In this document: positions 24,701-36,874 of the stretch, piece by piece
How the letters are laid out: the number at the start of each line of letters is the position of its first letter
How positions within the stretch are numbered: position 1 is the stretch's first letter
NCBI GenBank assembly: GCA_048213135.1
Contig: PS015249.1
Coordinates: 26,747-90,746, forward strand
Direction: 5' to 3'
Length of the DNA: 64,000 nt
Origin: Reclinomonas americana ATCC 50394
Lineage: Eukaryota > Jakobida > Jakobea > Jakobida
Position numbers and translations under genes: made by a program
Notes under the pieces: generated by a model
What the model saw: only the letters and a program-made list of their open reading frames with translations
Told to the model about the DNA's origin: nothing
The model's database searches: none

Positions 24701-25979
24701 GAAGATGACTGGAAAGACGAGCTACGTGTGCGCACTTGGGGCAGAATGTGTGTGGAGATCTCCTTGCCGGTGACCGCGTCCAGCATCGTGGCTCTGCCTT
24801 GGGCGACGTCGGTGGACAGCACCCAAAAGGTGGTTGGGCTGATGCAGTTGAGATTGGAGGCTGACACGGTGGCCGACTGCGGGAGGGCAAACGGGGGTAC
24901 AGGGGGTAAAGGGGGAACGGGAAGGGGGACGCGGGAAGGAGAATGTGAGAAGGGAAAAGAAGGGCGAAGGGGGAAGGGCAAACGGGAAAGGGAAGGGGAG
25001 AAGGGCAAAGGGGGAAGGGCAAATGGGGAAGGGAGGGGAGAAGGGAAGGGGAGAAGGCAAGGGGAGAACGGCAAAGGGTGCAGGGGGAAGCGGAGAAGAG
25101 AATGTGAGAAGGGGAGGGGAAGGGCGATGGGAAAGGGGGGAGAAGGGAACAGAATGTGGGGAGTGGGAGGTGATGAGCAACGAGTAGGCAGGGAAAGCAG
25201 ACGTGAGGAGGGGCGCTTGAGACAGGATTCGAGCAATGTGAATGACAAACAAGCGAAGAGAGAACGAAGAGAGAGAGAGAGAGACGGACGTACAGTGAGA
25301 GAGGCAGAGATTAGAGATAGAAATCAGACAAAGAAAGCGATCGACAGCGACGGGCATCGCAGACAGTCGCCTTGCAATCTTCCAGTTTCTCCAGTCATTT
25401 GTTCTCCTTCTCCCTTTCGTAACACACACATCCTCTCTCTCTCTCTCTTTCCATCTCCTTACTTTTCCACTCCACTCTTACGATCACTGTCGCAGTCGCT
25501 TGCTGCGAGCCAGCGCAAGAGCGAGAGATAGGAAAGCACCCGTCGCATAATGCGCCCTCTGTGTTGACCAACCTCTCTCGTCTGCGACGCCCCCAGCAAG
25601 TGAATACCGAAGGCGTTCTTCGGCACGACACGACGCTCGTACGAGCGCTGCACGGCGCGGCCCTCCAGGACGGACTCGCCCGCAAATATTGCATCTGCGG
25701 AGGGTGAGTTAACACACATACTGCGTGCAGCGCAAGGCAACGTCCACCGAACCCGCAACCACCACATCGACAATCTGTTGATGAATGTACGACACTTCCT
25801 CCGGGGTCGCGGCCACCTTTTTCTTGCGAAAGTGCACACGATGGCGTTTCCAGTACCGATTCTGCAACAAAGTCGACGTGAGATTGTTTAGGAAGGAATA
25901 GGACACCTTCTCGTGTGTCACCTTGTTCAGATCCGACTGTGAGCCTGGCTGCGTCAAGTCGAGCTCGCCTGGACACTGG
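12231..25979 (-). CDS. Very large beta-propeller-like plus alpha-solenoid protein (unassigned)
   Basis: A dense chain of short minus-strand exons ends at TAG 12231-12233; the last exon is 12231-12608. The 5' third (about 22.8-25.8 kb) reads as beta-rich, propeller-like sequence, for example RLDRVYFLAHDLGVWFTPLG and TMLDAVTGKEIS. A charged coiled-coil-like stretch follows (ERDAADRAAAASR, LVELQRRMLALRTSERRW near 22.7 kb). From about 22.6 kb to the stop it is mostly amphipathic helix, typical of an alpha-solenoid, e.g. LRDQLLYPFIALLREVDSAE and DMRRYLTTFFRTWNEARPR. That layout occurs in nucleoporins and vesicle-coat proteins, but I found no diagnostic motif and do not assign a family. Gaps at 13420-13818, 17665-17855 and 18114-18269 may hide exons. 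The start codon is not identified. The upstream disordered gene may be its 5' part, or this span may be more than one gene. Confidence 0.5.
13350..13818. repeat. (GA)n microsatellite abutting a 399-nt gap
   Basis: A GA run at about 13350-13419 runs directly into N at 13420-13818, inside an intron of the large minus-strand gene. A purine-rich GGAGGA/GAAGA stretch precedes it from about 13190. Confidence 0.9.
14210..14550. repeat. Tandem repeat, ~60-110 bp units, in an intron
   Basis: At least four copies share GATTCATAATCACATTCTC followed by ACTCCGCTCCCACCTTC. Units near 14255, 14370, 14440 and 14510 differ by indels. It lies between exons at about 13819-13920 and 14577 of the large minus-strand gene. 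Confidence 0.8.
15510..16180. repeat. Triplicated ~110-bp segment around a 20-N gap
   Basis: Three diverged copies (about 15520-15640, 15900-16010, 16076-16180) share TTCATCCCAC, CTCAGTCCCT, CATCCACTACCCA and, in two copies, CAGTTAGTCAATTAGTG. CT microsatellites and a 20-N gap at 15681-15700 lie between copies. The region is intronic in the large minus-strand gene. Confidence 0.8.
17665..18269. other. Two assembly gaps (191 and 156 nt)
   Basis: Runs of N at 17665-17855 and 18114-18269. The second interrupts coding sequence: readable minus-strand peptide ALAVQLYRVLSTPSES ends at its right edge and VENIVLASRVVLYLGHM resumes on its left. Confidence 0.9.
24890..25180. repeat. Purine-rich imperfect repeat (GGGAAGGG/GGGCAAA)
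   Basis: About 290 bp of nearly pure purine on the + strand, made of degenerate 10-25 bp steps of GGGGAAGGGCAAA type. It sits in an intron of the propeller-like part of the large minus-strand gene. Confidence 0.85.
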
Positions 25980-26149
25980 TCAGAAGAACAGGCAAGGTAA
26001 TCGTGCAGGAGGCATCAAGGGCAAACCGGTGGAGACAATGGACCGGCGCTGCTTGGGTGTGCCGATTTCTGACGAGCGAATGGACGGCGATCGATCGCGT
26101 GCCGTGTAACCCGAAGGCGACGTCATGGGCGATCCGGAGCTGGCGCCTG

Positions 26150-29100
26150 TCACTCACAGTTGAGAAACACATCGAACTCTGTGAGGATCAGCGTAGTCTC
26201 TCGACAAACCCTGTGTGAGCGGCGTGTTGGGGGCGGAGATGGGCCGCAGCATGTATTCGCCAGCGCCATCGGTCTGTGTTTGCGTGGAGGAGGACGACGA
26301 CAGCAACGAAGTCTTGACTGGTTTTGGAGGTGCTGCTGGCACGTCCTCGGCAGCTTCGTCGATGGTGACTGCGAGTTGCGGTGCGGGTCGTGACAACGGT
26401 GCCCGTTCCTGCGACACTGCATGAGGACGAAACCACTATACGAAGCGTGCTCGCAAAAAAGAGCAACAACGCACCGCCCACGCCGGTAATGGTGACGGGG
26501 GGACAGTAGTCGACAGAGCGAGAGGGCCAGACAATGGAGCCGTGAGCGATCGATTCAGTGCGCCGCCGAGAGGTGGTAACCGTCGAGGGGCGGGTGATTG
26601 TGCAGGCGACTGATCGGGTGCTGCAAAAAGAGAGCGATGAATCACACGGAAGCAGAAGAGAGCGAGCGGCGATGCTCGCGCAAGGACATGCTTACCAATA
26701 AAGTCATTGTCGCTGTAGCCGAGTGGTCTGCTCGGCGTGTCGGCGACTCTTAGTAAGCGAGGCGACGGTTGCGAGTCGGTCGCCGCAGTGGCCGATGCAG
26801 GGGGAGGCAGTGTCGCGCTGTCTGCTACAGAGAAGGAAAGACAGTGAGACGACCAAAAAAGGCAAGACAAGCAACTGCGTGTTGTCGCACCGCGTGTCTC
26901 CACCGCAGCTGATGGCGGCTTTTGTAATGCCGACTCGTGTATCTCTGGCGGTGGTGCGATTGGCCTCAGCAGGGGCGGCTCGGTCGGCGCCCTCGGCGAC
27001 AAAACAGGCGTGGTTGACTCGGAGAAACTCTCCGCGGGCGGCTCAAGCTGACCCTCCTGCACCCTGGCGTCGTCATCGCCGTCACCGTCACCCACGGCAC
27101 TCTCGTCGAGCACCGTGTTGGTCGGCAGCTCGTGGGAGGAGCCGCCGGGGGTCTCCACCACGAGTGTGGAGGTGGATTCAAAATTGGATAGACTGCGATC
27201 CAGCGTGAGGTGCGCCGACCTGTCGGCACGGTGCAATTGAGGGGTGGAGGCGACGGCCTGCAGTGCCGTTGGTCGGCTGTGGACCATGTCTGCTTGGCGA
27301 CGGTCGGTAGAGCGTCGTGGGCTGATGCGGCCGACGGATTGTGTCTGGGGAACGGGAAGTCAGGTTCACCTCTCACCTCCCACCAGCACTCCCTCATCAC
27401 GCACCTCAATGTCAGGCGAGTTGAGTCGAGCGGCAGCCACCTGCTGCGCACGCGCTCCCAGCATTCCCAGCAGCAGGTCGCGTCGAGAGCGGTGAGAGGC
27501 CAGGCGAGGAGACTGTGGGCAGGGAGGCGTAGGATGAGCGAAAGGGCCGTGAGAGAGAGAGAGAGAGTCTGCAAATGCGGCGCAAACCATCGTGGACGGC
27601 GGGCTGCCACTGTGACCGGCGCTCACTCCTGAGCCGGTTGAATCCGGACCGGAGAGGCCCTACGGACGGGAAAGAGCAGAGAGTGAGAGAGATTCAGAGG
27701 CGGAGAGAGAAAAAGAGACAAGAAGGAAAGAAAGAAAGAAAGAAAGAATAGAGGGGAGAGAGACAGAGAAGAGAGAGAGACAGATAGAGACAGACACTTA
27801 GACACATCCAAAGAGAGCGAGAGAGACTCAAAGGCGGAGAGAGAGAGAGAGAGAGAGAGCCCACCCTGCACGCAACTCGACTCGATGCAGGCGGACTGGC
27901 GAGATAATTCCCTCGTGGTCTTGCAGCCGCAGATGCACCACCGTGCGCTAGATTATCACGCTGTACACGAACACACACAGCGCGTCACCACCAATCACTG
28001 ATTGAGAACAATTGCTTTAACCCACACCCACCGTGGACTGCAACGGTGCCGAGGCCGAGCCAGCGGCCATTGGCGACGACGGGACAGTGGCGGAGCGACG
28101 TGGACTGCTGCCACTGCGACCGCTGGTCGGTGAGCGGTGTGTTACGGACTCCAAGGTGTCGACGTCGAGAGTGAGGCTATCGGGTTCGCGCGGAGGCGAC
28201 TGTGCGTGCGGAATGCGGAGGTGAGGAGAGGAACATGGACAGTCGGCGAGGTAGGTAGGTGTTACACAACTCGTCCACTGCGAAGAGAAGGCGATGTACC
28301 GCGTGGGGGCGAGTTGGAGGACTTGTCGCGCAGTGGCGTAACGAGCGGTATCTGCGATGTGCCAGGCAAAGAGTGAGGGGGTCACTCAACCGGTGCACTT
28401 GTTCGCTAGCACACACCGCCGGCTCTGTAGTGTCGGCCGAGTCGGCGATGGGTGGTGGTGGTGCCGCCGGCGCACTCATGCCTCGCTCTACTCGCATCTG
28501 GTGAACTTGCTTACGAGCTGCAGCGGTAGCGAGGCAACGGCACACAGAGAGAGACGGTGAGAATGAGAGACGCTTTGTTGCGCAGATTAACACCAAACGA
28601 CGTGCCTCGATGTCCACGCCACATGCGCTGCGCAGTGGAAGACGACATGAGCGGCAGGGAAAGCACGTAATGGACGCCGAGTGGGAAAGAATCACCTGGA
28701 TCAATGAAACCGACTCCTCGCGCTCCAGTTCTGCGCGGATATTGGCGTGAGTGGCAAGCAAAGGGATCAAAAGTGTGCAAGACACAGGGAGGTGACCTTT
28801 GCGAATCTCGACGACAATCGGATCCTCGGCGACGTCGGTGGAAAAGAGGGCGTTCATGAGCTCCTCCGGAATGTGTCCCTTGACGCCGACAAAGGCTGGG
28901 AAAGAGAGAATGAGAGATGAAGGGTTGACTAAGGGAACATGAGTGAGCGCATGAACCAGGCGAAGCATCTTCCGTACGCGACCGGAAGCTGCTGTTTGTG
29001 GATCGAAACGACAGGTTGGATTGGATCATGGCGCCGAGTGTGCTGCTGGATATCGGTGCACTCTTCTTGAACCATCTGCAGAGGACAGTCAGCCAAAGCA

Positions 29101-31118
29101 ATCGCCACTGTGCTGTCGTGCGCGAGTGGAGACCTTGATCGGCCACCACTCTTTGGTATGGCTGGCGACGCCGACGGATCGCGCACGATTAACCGAGGTG
29201 ACTGTACAGGTGTGCGGAGAACATCTCTGGCGATGCCGTGCTTCTCGGCAAACTGCGAACACGCGTATGTCAGGCAGGGTGCAGAATGGAGGCAGGCAGG
29301 GCGGGATGGAGAGGTGGTGCTACCTGGGCGAGGGCCTCGCCAAACATGTTGTCGTCGAAGGAGTCGAGTGACATTTCGTCGCCGTCGCTGAACTGTGGGG
29401 GGTGGAGAGAGAGGGAGCAGGGTGAGGATGAGGAAGGCAAGACGGAGACGGCGAGTGAGGAGCGTTAGAGAGAGAGAGATGGAGATTGAAGGCGACTCAT
29501 ACGTTTAACACAAAACGTGCAGTCCACATCTGTGCCGCGACTCGCCAGTCATCTTCACGTGCCTGTGTCAATCACGATGCACTCACGCATGGATGACTGC
29601 CTGCCATGCTCTTGGCGTGCATCTGTCTGCGTACTTGCTCTGTGTGTGTTTCGGCTATCACATTCTTGCTCGTTGTCTGCCCGTCAGTTTAGCACGGCTG
29701 CCTCCTACATCCTCTCTCCGTTTCCCACAGTCTGTGATCTTGGCCTGCATGCATGTCTGCCAACCCGTTTGTTCTGTCCTCCGTCTGCGTTGCTCTCATC
29801 CTTGCTCGCTGTATGTCCCTCATCAGCATGGGCTACCTCTGCATCCTCATGGTGTCTCTCTTATACTTTCCGCATGGCCTGTGCATCCGTGTGTTCTGCT
29901 CGTTGCTTGTTCTCTCCATCTCCACACCTGTACTTCTCTCAATCTATACCACATCTTGCTTGCCATCTTCTCGTCCCTCACTGTGCCTCACTCTCTCTTT
30001 AGTCTTATACATGCAGTCCTTCTGACTGTCAGTTATGCTCTTGTCTGCGTGCACGCTTGTATATATGTCCTGTCTCTCTCGCTGTCAGCCCAGCAGTCAG
30101 CATGGCCCGCAACCTCACGATGCCTCTTTCTTTCTTTCTTTCTCCCTGCATGGCCTGTGCATCCGTGTATTCTGCTCGTTGCTTGTGTTCCCTCCATCTC
30201 CACTCCATCTTGCTCGCTGGCTCCTCGACCCTCACTGTGCCTCACTCTTTCTTTTGTCTCATACATGCTGTCTTTCTTGTCTATCATTCTCTTGGAGTAC
30301 ATGCCCGACTGTGTATCTGTCCCTGTGCCCTCCTCTCCGATCATTTTACACGGCTGCCTCGTGCTACCTCTCTGCCTCTCTCTTTCTTTCCTCATCCTTT
30401 GTGCAGTCCGTGGCCGACTATCTGTCCGTCTGTAACGCTCTTGGCCTGCACCAATGCCTGTGTCTCTCAATGGCTCTCCCCCTCTGCACATAACTGTCTC
30501 CTGTTCCTCTCTCCCTCTCCCCTCTCCTTCCTCACCACATCATCAATCAACGCATCCAGCTCCGTATCCGACATGTCGTCGCTGCCGGCGCGCGACGAAG
30601 CCGCATCGTCGACTCGCAATCGTCGACTGTTGGCGCGTTGCAGTGGGCGATGTCGGTGATGGGAGGGGTGATGTCGAGGTGAGATGCTGTTAGGCGGGAG
30701 AAGCTGCGAGGAGGCGGCGTGGCGGAGGCGCGCGGAGCCGGGGACACTGGAGGTGCCTGTGAGAGAGAGGAGGTGAGAGAGAGAAGTAATTCGAGATGAA
30801 CTGCAGTGACAGATATGATCCGCGTGCAAGACAGAGAGAAAAGAGAGAAGAGAGAGAGAGAGAGCCGAGAGAAGAGAACCACGAGAAGAGAGAGGAGAAA
30901 CTGATTTGAAGACCTGCAGTGACAGATATGATCTGTGTGTAAGAGAAGAAAGAGCAGAGAGGAGAGAGAGGGAGAACAGAGAAGAGAGAAGAGAGCGAGA
31001 GAGCTGAGAGAAGAGAACAGAGAAGAGAGAGAAGAGAAAGAAGAGAAACTGATTTGAGATGGCACGTGAGAGACAGACGATCTCTCTCTCTCTCTCTGTG
31101 AGTGGAAATGTGTGTGTG

Positions 31119-31205
<87 letters not shown>

Positions 31206-32061
31206 GTAGGTAGGTAGGTAGGTACGTACGTACGTACGTACGACGTAGTAGGTAGGTGGTTGGTGGTTGGTTGGTTGGTTGGTGGTAGGTAGGTAAGGNN
31301 NNNNNNNNNNNNNNNNNNNNNNNNNNNNNNNNNNNNNNNNNNNNNNNNNNNNNNNNNNNNNNNNNNNNNNNNNNNNNNNNNNNNNNNNNNNNNNNNNNNN
31401 NNNNNNNNNNNNNNNNNNNNNNNNNNNNNNNNNNNNNNNNNNNNNNNNNNNNNNNNNNNNNNNNNNNNNNNNNNNNNNNNNNNNNNNNNNNNNNNNNNNN
31501 NNNNNNNNNNNNNNNNNNNNNNNNNNNNNNNNNNNNNNNNNNNNNNNNNNNNNNNNNNNNNNNNNNNNNNNNNNNNNNNNNNNNNNNNNNNNNNNNNNNN
31601 NNNNNNNNNNNNNNNNNNNNNNNNNNNNNNNNNNNNNNNNNNNNNNNNNNNNNNNNNNNNNNNNNNNNNNNNNNNNNNNNNNNNNNNNNNNNNNNNNNNN
31701 NNNNNNNNNNNNNNNNNNNNNNNNNNNNNNNNNNNNNNNNNNNNNNNNNNNNNNNNNNNNNNNNNNNNNNNNNNNNNNNNNNNNNNNNNNNNNNNNNNNN
31801 NNNNNNNNNNNNNNNNNNNNNNNNNNNNNNNNNNNNNNNNNNNNNNNNNNNNNNNNNNNNNNNNNNNNNNNNNNNNNNNNNNNNNNNNNNNNNNNNNNNN
31901 NNNNNNNNNNNNNNNNNNNNNNNNNNNNNNNNNNNNNNNNNNNNNNNNNNNNNNNNNNNNNNNNNNNNNNNNNNNNNNNNNNNNNNNNNNNNNNNNNNNN
32001 NNNNNNNNNNNNNNNNNNNNNNNNNNNCGTAGTAGTACGTAGTAGTACGTACGTACGAGAC

Positions 32062-32095
<34 letters not shown>

Positions 32096-32109
32096 AGTAG
32101 AGTAGAGAG

Positions 32110-32168
<59 letters not shown>

Positions 32169-32215
32169 AGAGATGCGATGAGAGAGAGTGAGGTGATGGA
32201 TCGACTGCACAGTGA

Positions 32216-32248
<33 letters not shown>

Positions 32249-32435
32249 CGAGAACAGTGAACGACAGAGTGAGAGCAGCAGAGAAGAGAGAGTGAAAGAG
32301 TGATCATCGCTTTTTCTGTGAGTTGAGTTTCTGTCTTTTCTCTTTTGTCTTTGGTCTCTCTCTCTCTGTCTCGCGACCTGTGACATGTGGTGGGCCTTCA
32401 GTGAGTGGAGCTGTGGGTGGAGGTGGCGAGCTCAT
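26150..32435 (-). CDS. Large Ser/Pro-rich disordered protein, multi-exon
   Basis: Likely start ATG 32433-32435 (MSSPPPPTAPLTEGPP), exon 32378-32435, joining in phase 1 to 30536-30756 (ends DDMSDTELDALIDDV), then in phase 0 to 29324-29392 (acidic, SDGDEMSLDSFDDNMFGEAL). Further exons at about 29.2-26.15 kb encode FAEKHGIARDVLRTP, a more ordered patch (KGHIPEELMNALFSTDVAED, about 28.8-28.9 kb; ANIRAELEREESVSLIQ), a repeated-helix-like patch (RRDLLLGMLGARAQQVAAAR, about 27.45 kb) and long Ser/Pro/Thr-rich segments with many S-P sites (SPRAPTEPPLLRPIAPPPE, SPAQSPAPRRLPPLGGAL). No catalytic domain is recognised. The composition suggests a phosphorylated scaffold or regulator; this is inference only. 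The 3' end is unsettled: the frame ends at a stop near 26155, but a gtgagt donor overlaps that stop, so splicing on into the large downstream gene is possible. Confidence 0.5.
29590..30430. repeat. Imperfect tandem repeat, ~276 bp period, in an intron
   Basis: The sequence CATGGCCTGTGCATCCGTG occurs at 29873 and 30149. Each is followed by TTCTGCTCGTTGCTTGT and, about 90 bp later, CCTCACTGTGCCTCACTCT. Flanking partial copies extend the array. It fills much of the 1.1-kb intron 29393-30535 of the disordered-protein gene. Confidence 0.8.
30790..32170. repeat. GA-rich repeats, tetranucleotide runs and a 729-nt gap
   Basis: Within the first intron of the disordered-protein gene. A duplicated ~110-bp unit carries TGCAGTGACAGATATGAT (30801 and 30913). 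Then come (GA)n at about 31120-31202, GTAG/GTAC/GGTT steps, N at 31299-32027, (GTA)n, and (GA)n at about 32110-32165. Confidence 0.85.
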
Positions 32436-33198
32436 CTCTCTAGCCGTTGTTCGATAATTTTTGCTCGCCAAATGGCGCGAAAATATGTTTGGTGTTCGGG
32501 TTCTTATGGTGTGTGGCAAAGTGTCTGCGAGGCTGCTTGGTGGGAGGCGCGGGCGAGCGTAAGGCAGTGCTTGGTTCGGGAATACGAATTGCTGGTCACG
32601 CAGTATTTCGACTGCAAATTCGGCAGGTCGATTTTGCAGAGTGGAGCTTGTACATGTGTGCGTGCTGCAACGCCGGCGCAGAATCACAGAGCGCTGGCTA
32701 CTGCACATGCATCCCTGCCTGTCGAATTGCATGCTGCACGAAGCCGATTTATGCGGTGAAGGTCGCAGTTCTCGACTTGTTCGGAGCTCCGGATCCGATA
32801 GCAAACGCACACTTGAAACCTGCTGCTGCCTCAAGATTGGTGTTTGTGTTGATGTTTTGGATACGGTTGGACTTGGTCATCAAGACAGCTGTTGCTTGTT
32901 TGTTGGTGAATGAATTTGNNNNNNNNNNNNNNNNNNNNNNNNNNNNNNNNNNNNNNNNNNNNNNNNNNNNNNNNNNNNNNNNNNNNNNNNNNNNNNNNNN
33001 NNNNNNNNNNNNNNNNNNNNNNNNNNNNNNNNNNNNNNNNNNNNNNNNNNNNNNNNNNNNNNNNNNNNNNNNNNNNNNNNNNNNNNNNNNNNNNNNNNNN
33101 NNNNNNNNNNNNNNNNNNNNNNNNNNNNNNNNNNNNNNNNNNNNNNNNNNNNNNNNNNNNNNNNNNNNNNNNNNNNNNNNNNNNNNNNNNNNNNNNNN

Positions 33199-33233
<35 letters not shown>

Positions 33234-33341
33234 CGTGTTCATGTGAAAGTGAGACGTTGTGTTGTGATCATGTGGTTGCCTATTTTGGAGTGCGTCATGA
33301 TGGTGTTTCACAGTGTTTTGCATGTGTGTCTATGTGGCGTT

Positions 33342-33373
<32 letters not shown>

Positions 33374-33581
33374 GAGACAGAGAGTGTGAGAGAGAGAAGC
33401 GCGCAGAGTGAGCAACAGGATGTCGAGCACATTCGCGCATGAACGGGGAGAGATTGAGAGGAAGCACCTCGCCACGTTCACAGGGAGAGAGAGAGAGAGA
33501 GAGAGCAAGAGAGACAGGAAGAATCACGCCCTTCCACTTCATCCCTCACCATTATCTCGTATTATCTCGTCTCCCTCACAG
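32436..33581. other. Divergent intergenic region with 280-nt gap
   Basis: Lies between the start of the disordered-protein gene (-) and the first confident exon of the receptor gene (+). It holds N at 32919-33198 and GA runs at 33199-33230 and about 33343-33380. The receptor's first exon and signal peptide must be here or in the gap. An ATG at 33271 opening a hydrophobic stretch (MWLPILECVMMVFHSVLHV) is a weak candidate with no convincing donor. Confidence 0.5.
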
Positions 33582-36500
33582 GCTCTGCCACCGTCTGCAC
33601 GATTGCCGGCAAGGGCGGAGTTGCGTCACCTCCTTCCGCGCACCTCCTGCATCCTCCCACTCACCTCTCTTCTCCGCAGCTCACCATTCCCGGCTCCTAC
33701 CCCGCCGCCATGCGCACTGACATTGGCACGCCCAGCGGAGTGGCCACCGATCCCACCGGCAACATTTATGTGGCTCTCCCGGTGCGCCTTTCTCCCTCCC
33801 CGCCCCTCTCCACCCACTCCTCCCTTCTCATTCTCTACACACACACAGTCCCTCAAGCGCATTCAGCGCATCTCCCCCGCCGGCTCGCTCGACAACCTGG
33901 CCACGTCGAGCGAGTTTGTCGCGCCGAGCGGCCTCTACTACCACTCGTCGTCGCTGGCCAGTGCCGGCGGCTTCCCCGTGCTCTTTGTCGCCGACCCCTC
34001 GGCGCGTCGCGTGTTCCGCCTCTCCGTCTCCTCCGCCACTGTCGCTCCCGTGGCCATTGACAATGGTACAGTGTGGAGCGGTGCCGGCAGCTCACCGTGC
34101 TCGCTGGTGGTGGTCAAGAGCGACCCGACTCGCGACATTCTGGTGGTGGCCGACCGCACTGGACACGCACTGTGGGGACTCGATGTGAGCGACGTGACGG
34201 CATCGGCAGCGGCGCCGACGGTATGGAGTGGTGTGATTGGTCAGTCCGGGTCCACTGATGCGCCCGTGGCGTTGTTCAACCAGGTACGTGGCAGTGATTC
34301 TAAAAGAATGTGTCCTCTTCCTCCTTCTATATGAGTTCTCCGTCTGCCGCCCACTGTGTAGTCACTCTCTCTTTCACGTTTTCAGTTCATCCCATTCATT
34401 CACTCGTCCCTTCTGTCTGATTCTTCTTTTCCCTCATTTCCTCCCCCCTTCCCCCTCATCCCCCTTTCCCTTAAATCCCTTCTCCCTCTCCTTGCAGCCC
34501 AGCAACCTCTCCTCCGACACCCTCACCTACGTGTACGTGGCGGACTCGGGCAACCGCGTCGTCCGCCGCATCAGCCTGCCCGACAAGACCGTGTCGGTGC
34601 TGGCCGGTCGCGTCGGCCAAACGGGCTACGTGGATGGCGTGCCGGCGACGACCGCCACCTTTGCCTCGCCCGACAGCGTGCTGCTCAGCACCGCCCTCTC
34701 CCAACTGTTTATCGGCGACTCGGGCAACAAGGTGCTGCGCGTGTTCACCTCCTCCTCCTCCCTCGTCAACACGCTGGCCTTCTCCTCCACTCGCGTCGAC
34801 GTCACCGAGGCCGACGGCGCGGCCACCACGGCCGTCATCGGTAACTCGCTGCCGGCCCTGGCCTTGCGCCTCTCCGACAACGCGGTGCTGGTCAGCGACC
34901 CACTGGCGCGCCACGTGCGTCTGGTCACCAACACCTTTGCCGTCACCTACATTACGCCGTCGACCATTATCTCCGCCGGCAACCCCATCACCATTTCGGT
35001 GTACGGCTGCAACTTGCCGACATCGACCCTCGGCACCATTGTGCTCACCTCGCGCGAAGACCAGTGCACGCCCACGTCGCCGACGCCCTTTGCCAACACC
35101 AACGTGTCGCGCACGGTGATCACCGCCAAGACCGTCTTCTCCGTCACCCTCCAGTTCACCACCTCAACGCGTCCGTCGGGCTCCACCTTTTTGTGCGGTC
35201 AGTGGACCTCTGGCGGCTCATACAGCAAGATCGGCTCGGTGTACTTTGCCGCCTCGAGCATTGCCGTGACGCCGGTGATGACGGTGACGGAGACGCGCAC
35301 CGACTCGATTGTGGTGCAGCTGACGCCGAATCCGGCCCGCAGCAGCACCAGCAGCGACGGCACGGCGCCGCAGTTTATTGTGGTCGACACAACGCGCACA
35401 CCCACCTTTACCTACACGCTGTCTCCATCGCCGTGCCGCTGGGTCACCGCGTCACCGGTCCTCTGCACAGTGGTCAACCTCACGCCCGACACCGCCGTGA
35501 GTGTGTCGGCGCGCATGGTGTCGGATCAGGATTTGGGCGGACCGCTGATTTCGGGACCGCTGTCGGCGGCCATTTCGAGTTGCGTGGGCCGGGGGGGGGG
35601 GGGGGGGATGTGGGAGGAGAGGAGAGAGAGAGGAGGAGAGAGAGAGAGAAAGACAGCAGGGCGTTGTGTTCCATATGTTCTCTTATACCACACACTCTCT
35701 GAGAGGGAGATTTGCGTCTTGGTATGTGGTCAACAGCAAGCACTTGTCTTCTCTGCCTGTCACGCATATGAGTGTTAGGAACAAAGAACGATATGGCCTG
35801 ATGTGCCTGTGAAAACCGCGAACAAAGGAGAATAAGAGAGAAAAAGATCGGAAAGCTACGAGAAAAGGCACAGCTGGAGACACATTAGAGACAGTCGGGG
35901 GCCACGCAGAATACAAAATCAGTCTCATTTCTCACTCTCCTCTCGTGACTGCATGATTGTTTCTTTCTTCATCAATGTCTGCTTCTTTGTGTGATCTCTC
36001 TCTCTCTCTCTCTCGTCTTTTTTTCTGTGCAAGCGGAAAGTCATCCCCAGTACTTTTTTGTATTCTCTCCTTGCTTTCCCTCTCTCTTCTCCCTATTCCC
36101 TTTCCCCTTGTCTCAACATTCCCTCTCCGCACAGCCCGCACGCTGGCCACCTTCTCGGTCACCGCCTCGGTGGTGTCGGTGCGCGCCCGCGACTGCACCC
36201 TGCTGGTGACCACGAGCAGCGCGACCGCCGGCGGCACGTTGGAAGCCGTCTTCTCTGGCAGTGGCTCGGCGACCACCACGCTGCTCGACGCCTCCACTGG
36301 CCTGGCGTGTGCGTGGAGCACCGCCGGCACCAACTGCACGTTGTCCAACTTGCAACCGCGCACAACAGTGTCGTTCCAACTGCGCGCTCGCAACGGCGAC
36401 AGTGTGAGTGCGCTGACGTCGCTCGTCACCATCACCACCCCCATGGACGTTCTCAACGTGACGGTGGCGGCTCCGGTGCTCACGAGTGTTGGTGTCACTT

Positions 36501-36839
36501 CGGCGTCGTTGACTCTGTCAGCGTCGCGAGGCAGCACCACGGCCGAGCTGCCGCTGCCGCAGTATGTGGTGGTGGCCGACGTCGCCCCCTCGACACCGCT
36601 GTCGCTCGACCCGTCCCCGTGCCTGTGGTCGTCCATCGTGGAACCTCGCTCGTGCACGGTGACGGGTCTGTCGGCCGATACGAGTTACTCGCTGCGTGCG
36701 CTGGTGGCCAACGACGGCAACCTGACCGTGGCAAGCAGCGCCAGTCCGCTCTCGTCGGCTCTGGCTGGTACGTGTGAACATATCCAGCTTCTCTTCTTGT
36801 TTGTCAAGTCGGGCTGTGTTTCTGCTTCAATACTTTCTT

Positions 36840-36874
<35 letters not shown>

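Noticed and set aside
12231-25979. Identification of the large gene as Nup155, Nup205 or an exportin
   Set aside because: Only general propeller and helical texture fits; no family signature could be matched from the sequence.
30467-32386. Long minus-strand open frame of up to 639 codons rich in Ser-Leu
   Set aside because: It is a (GA)n microsatellite read as SLSLSL plus a run of N. Only its two ends (32378-32435 and 30536-30756) are real exons.
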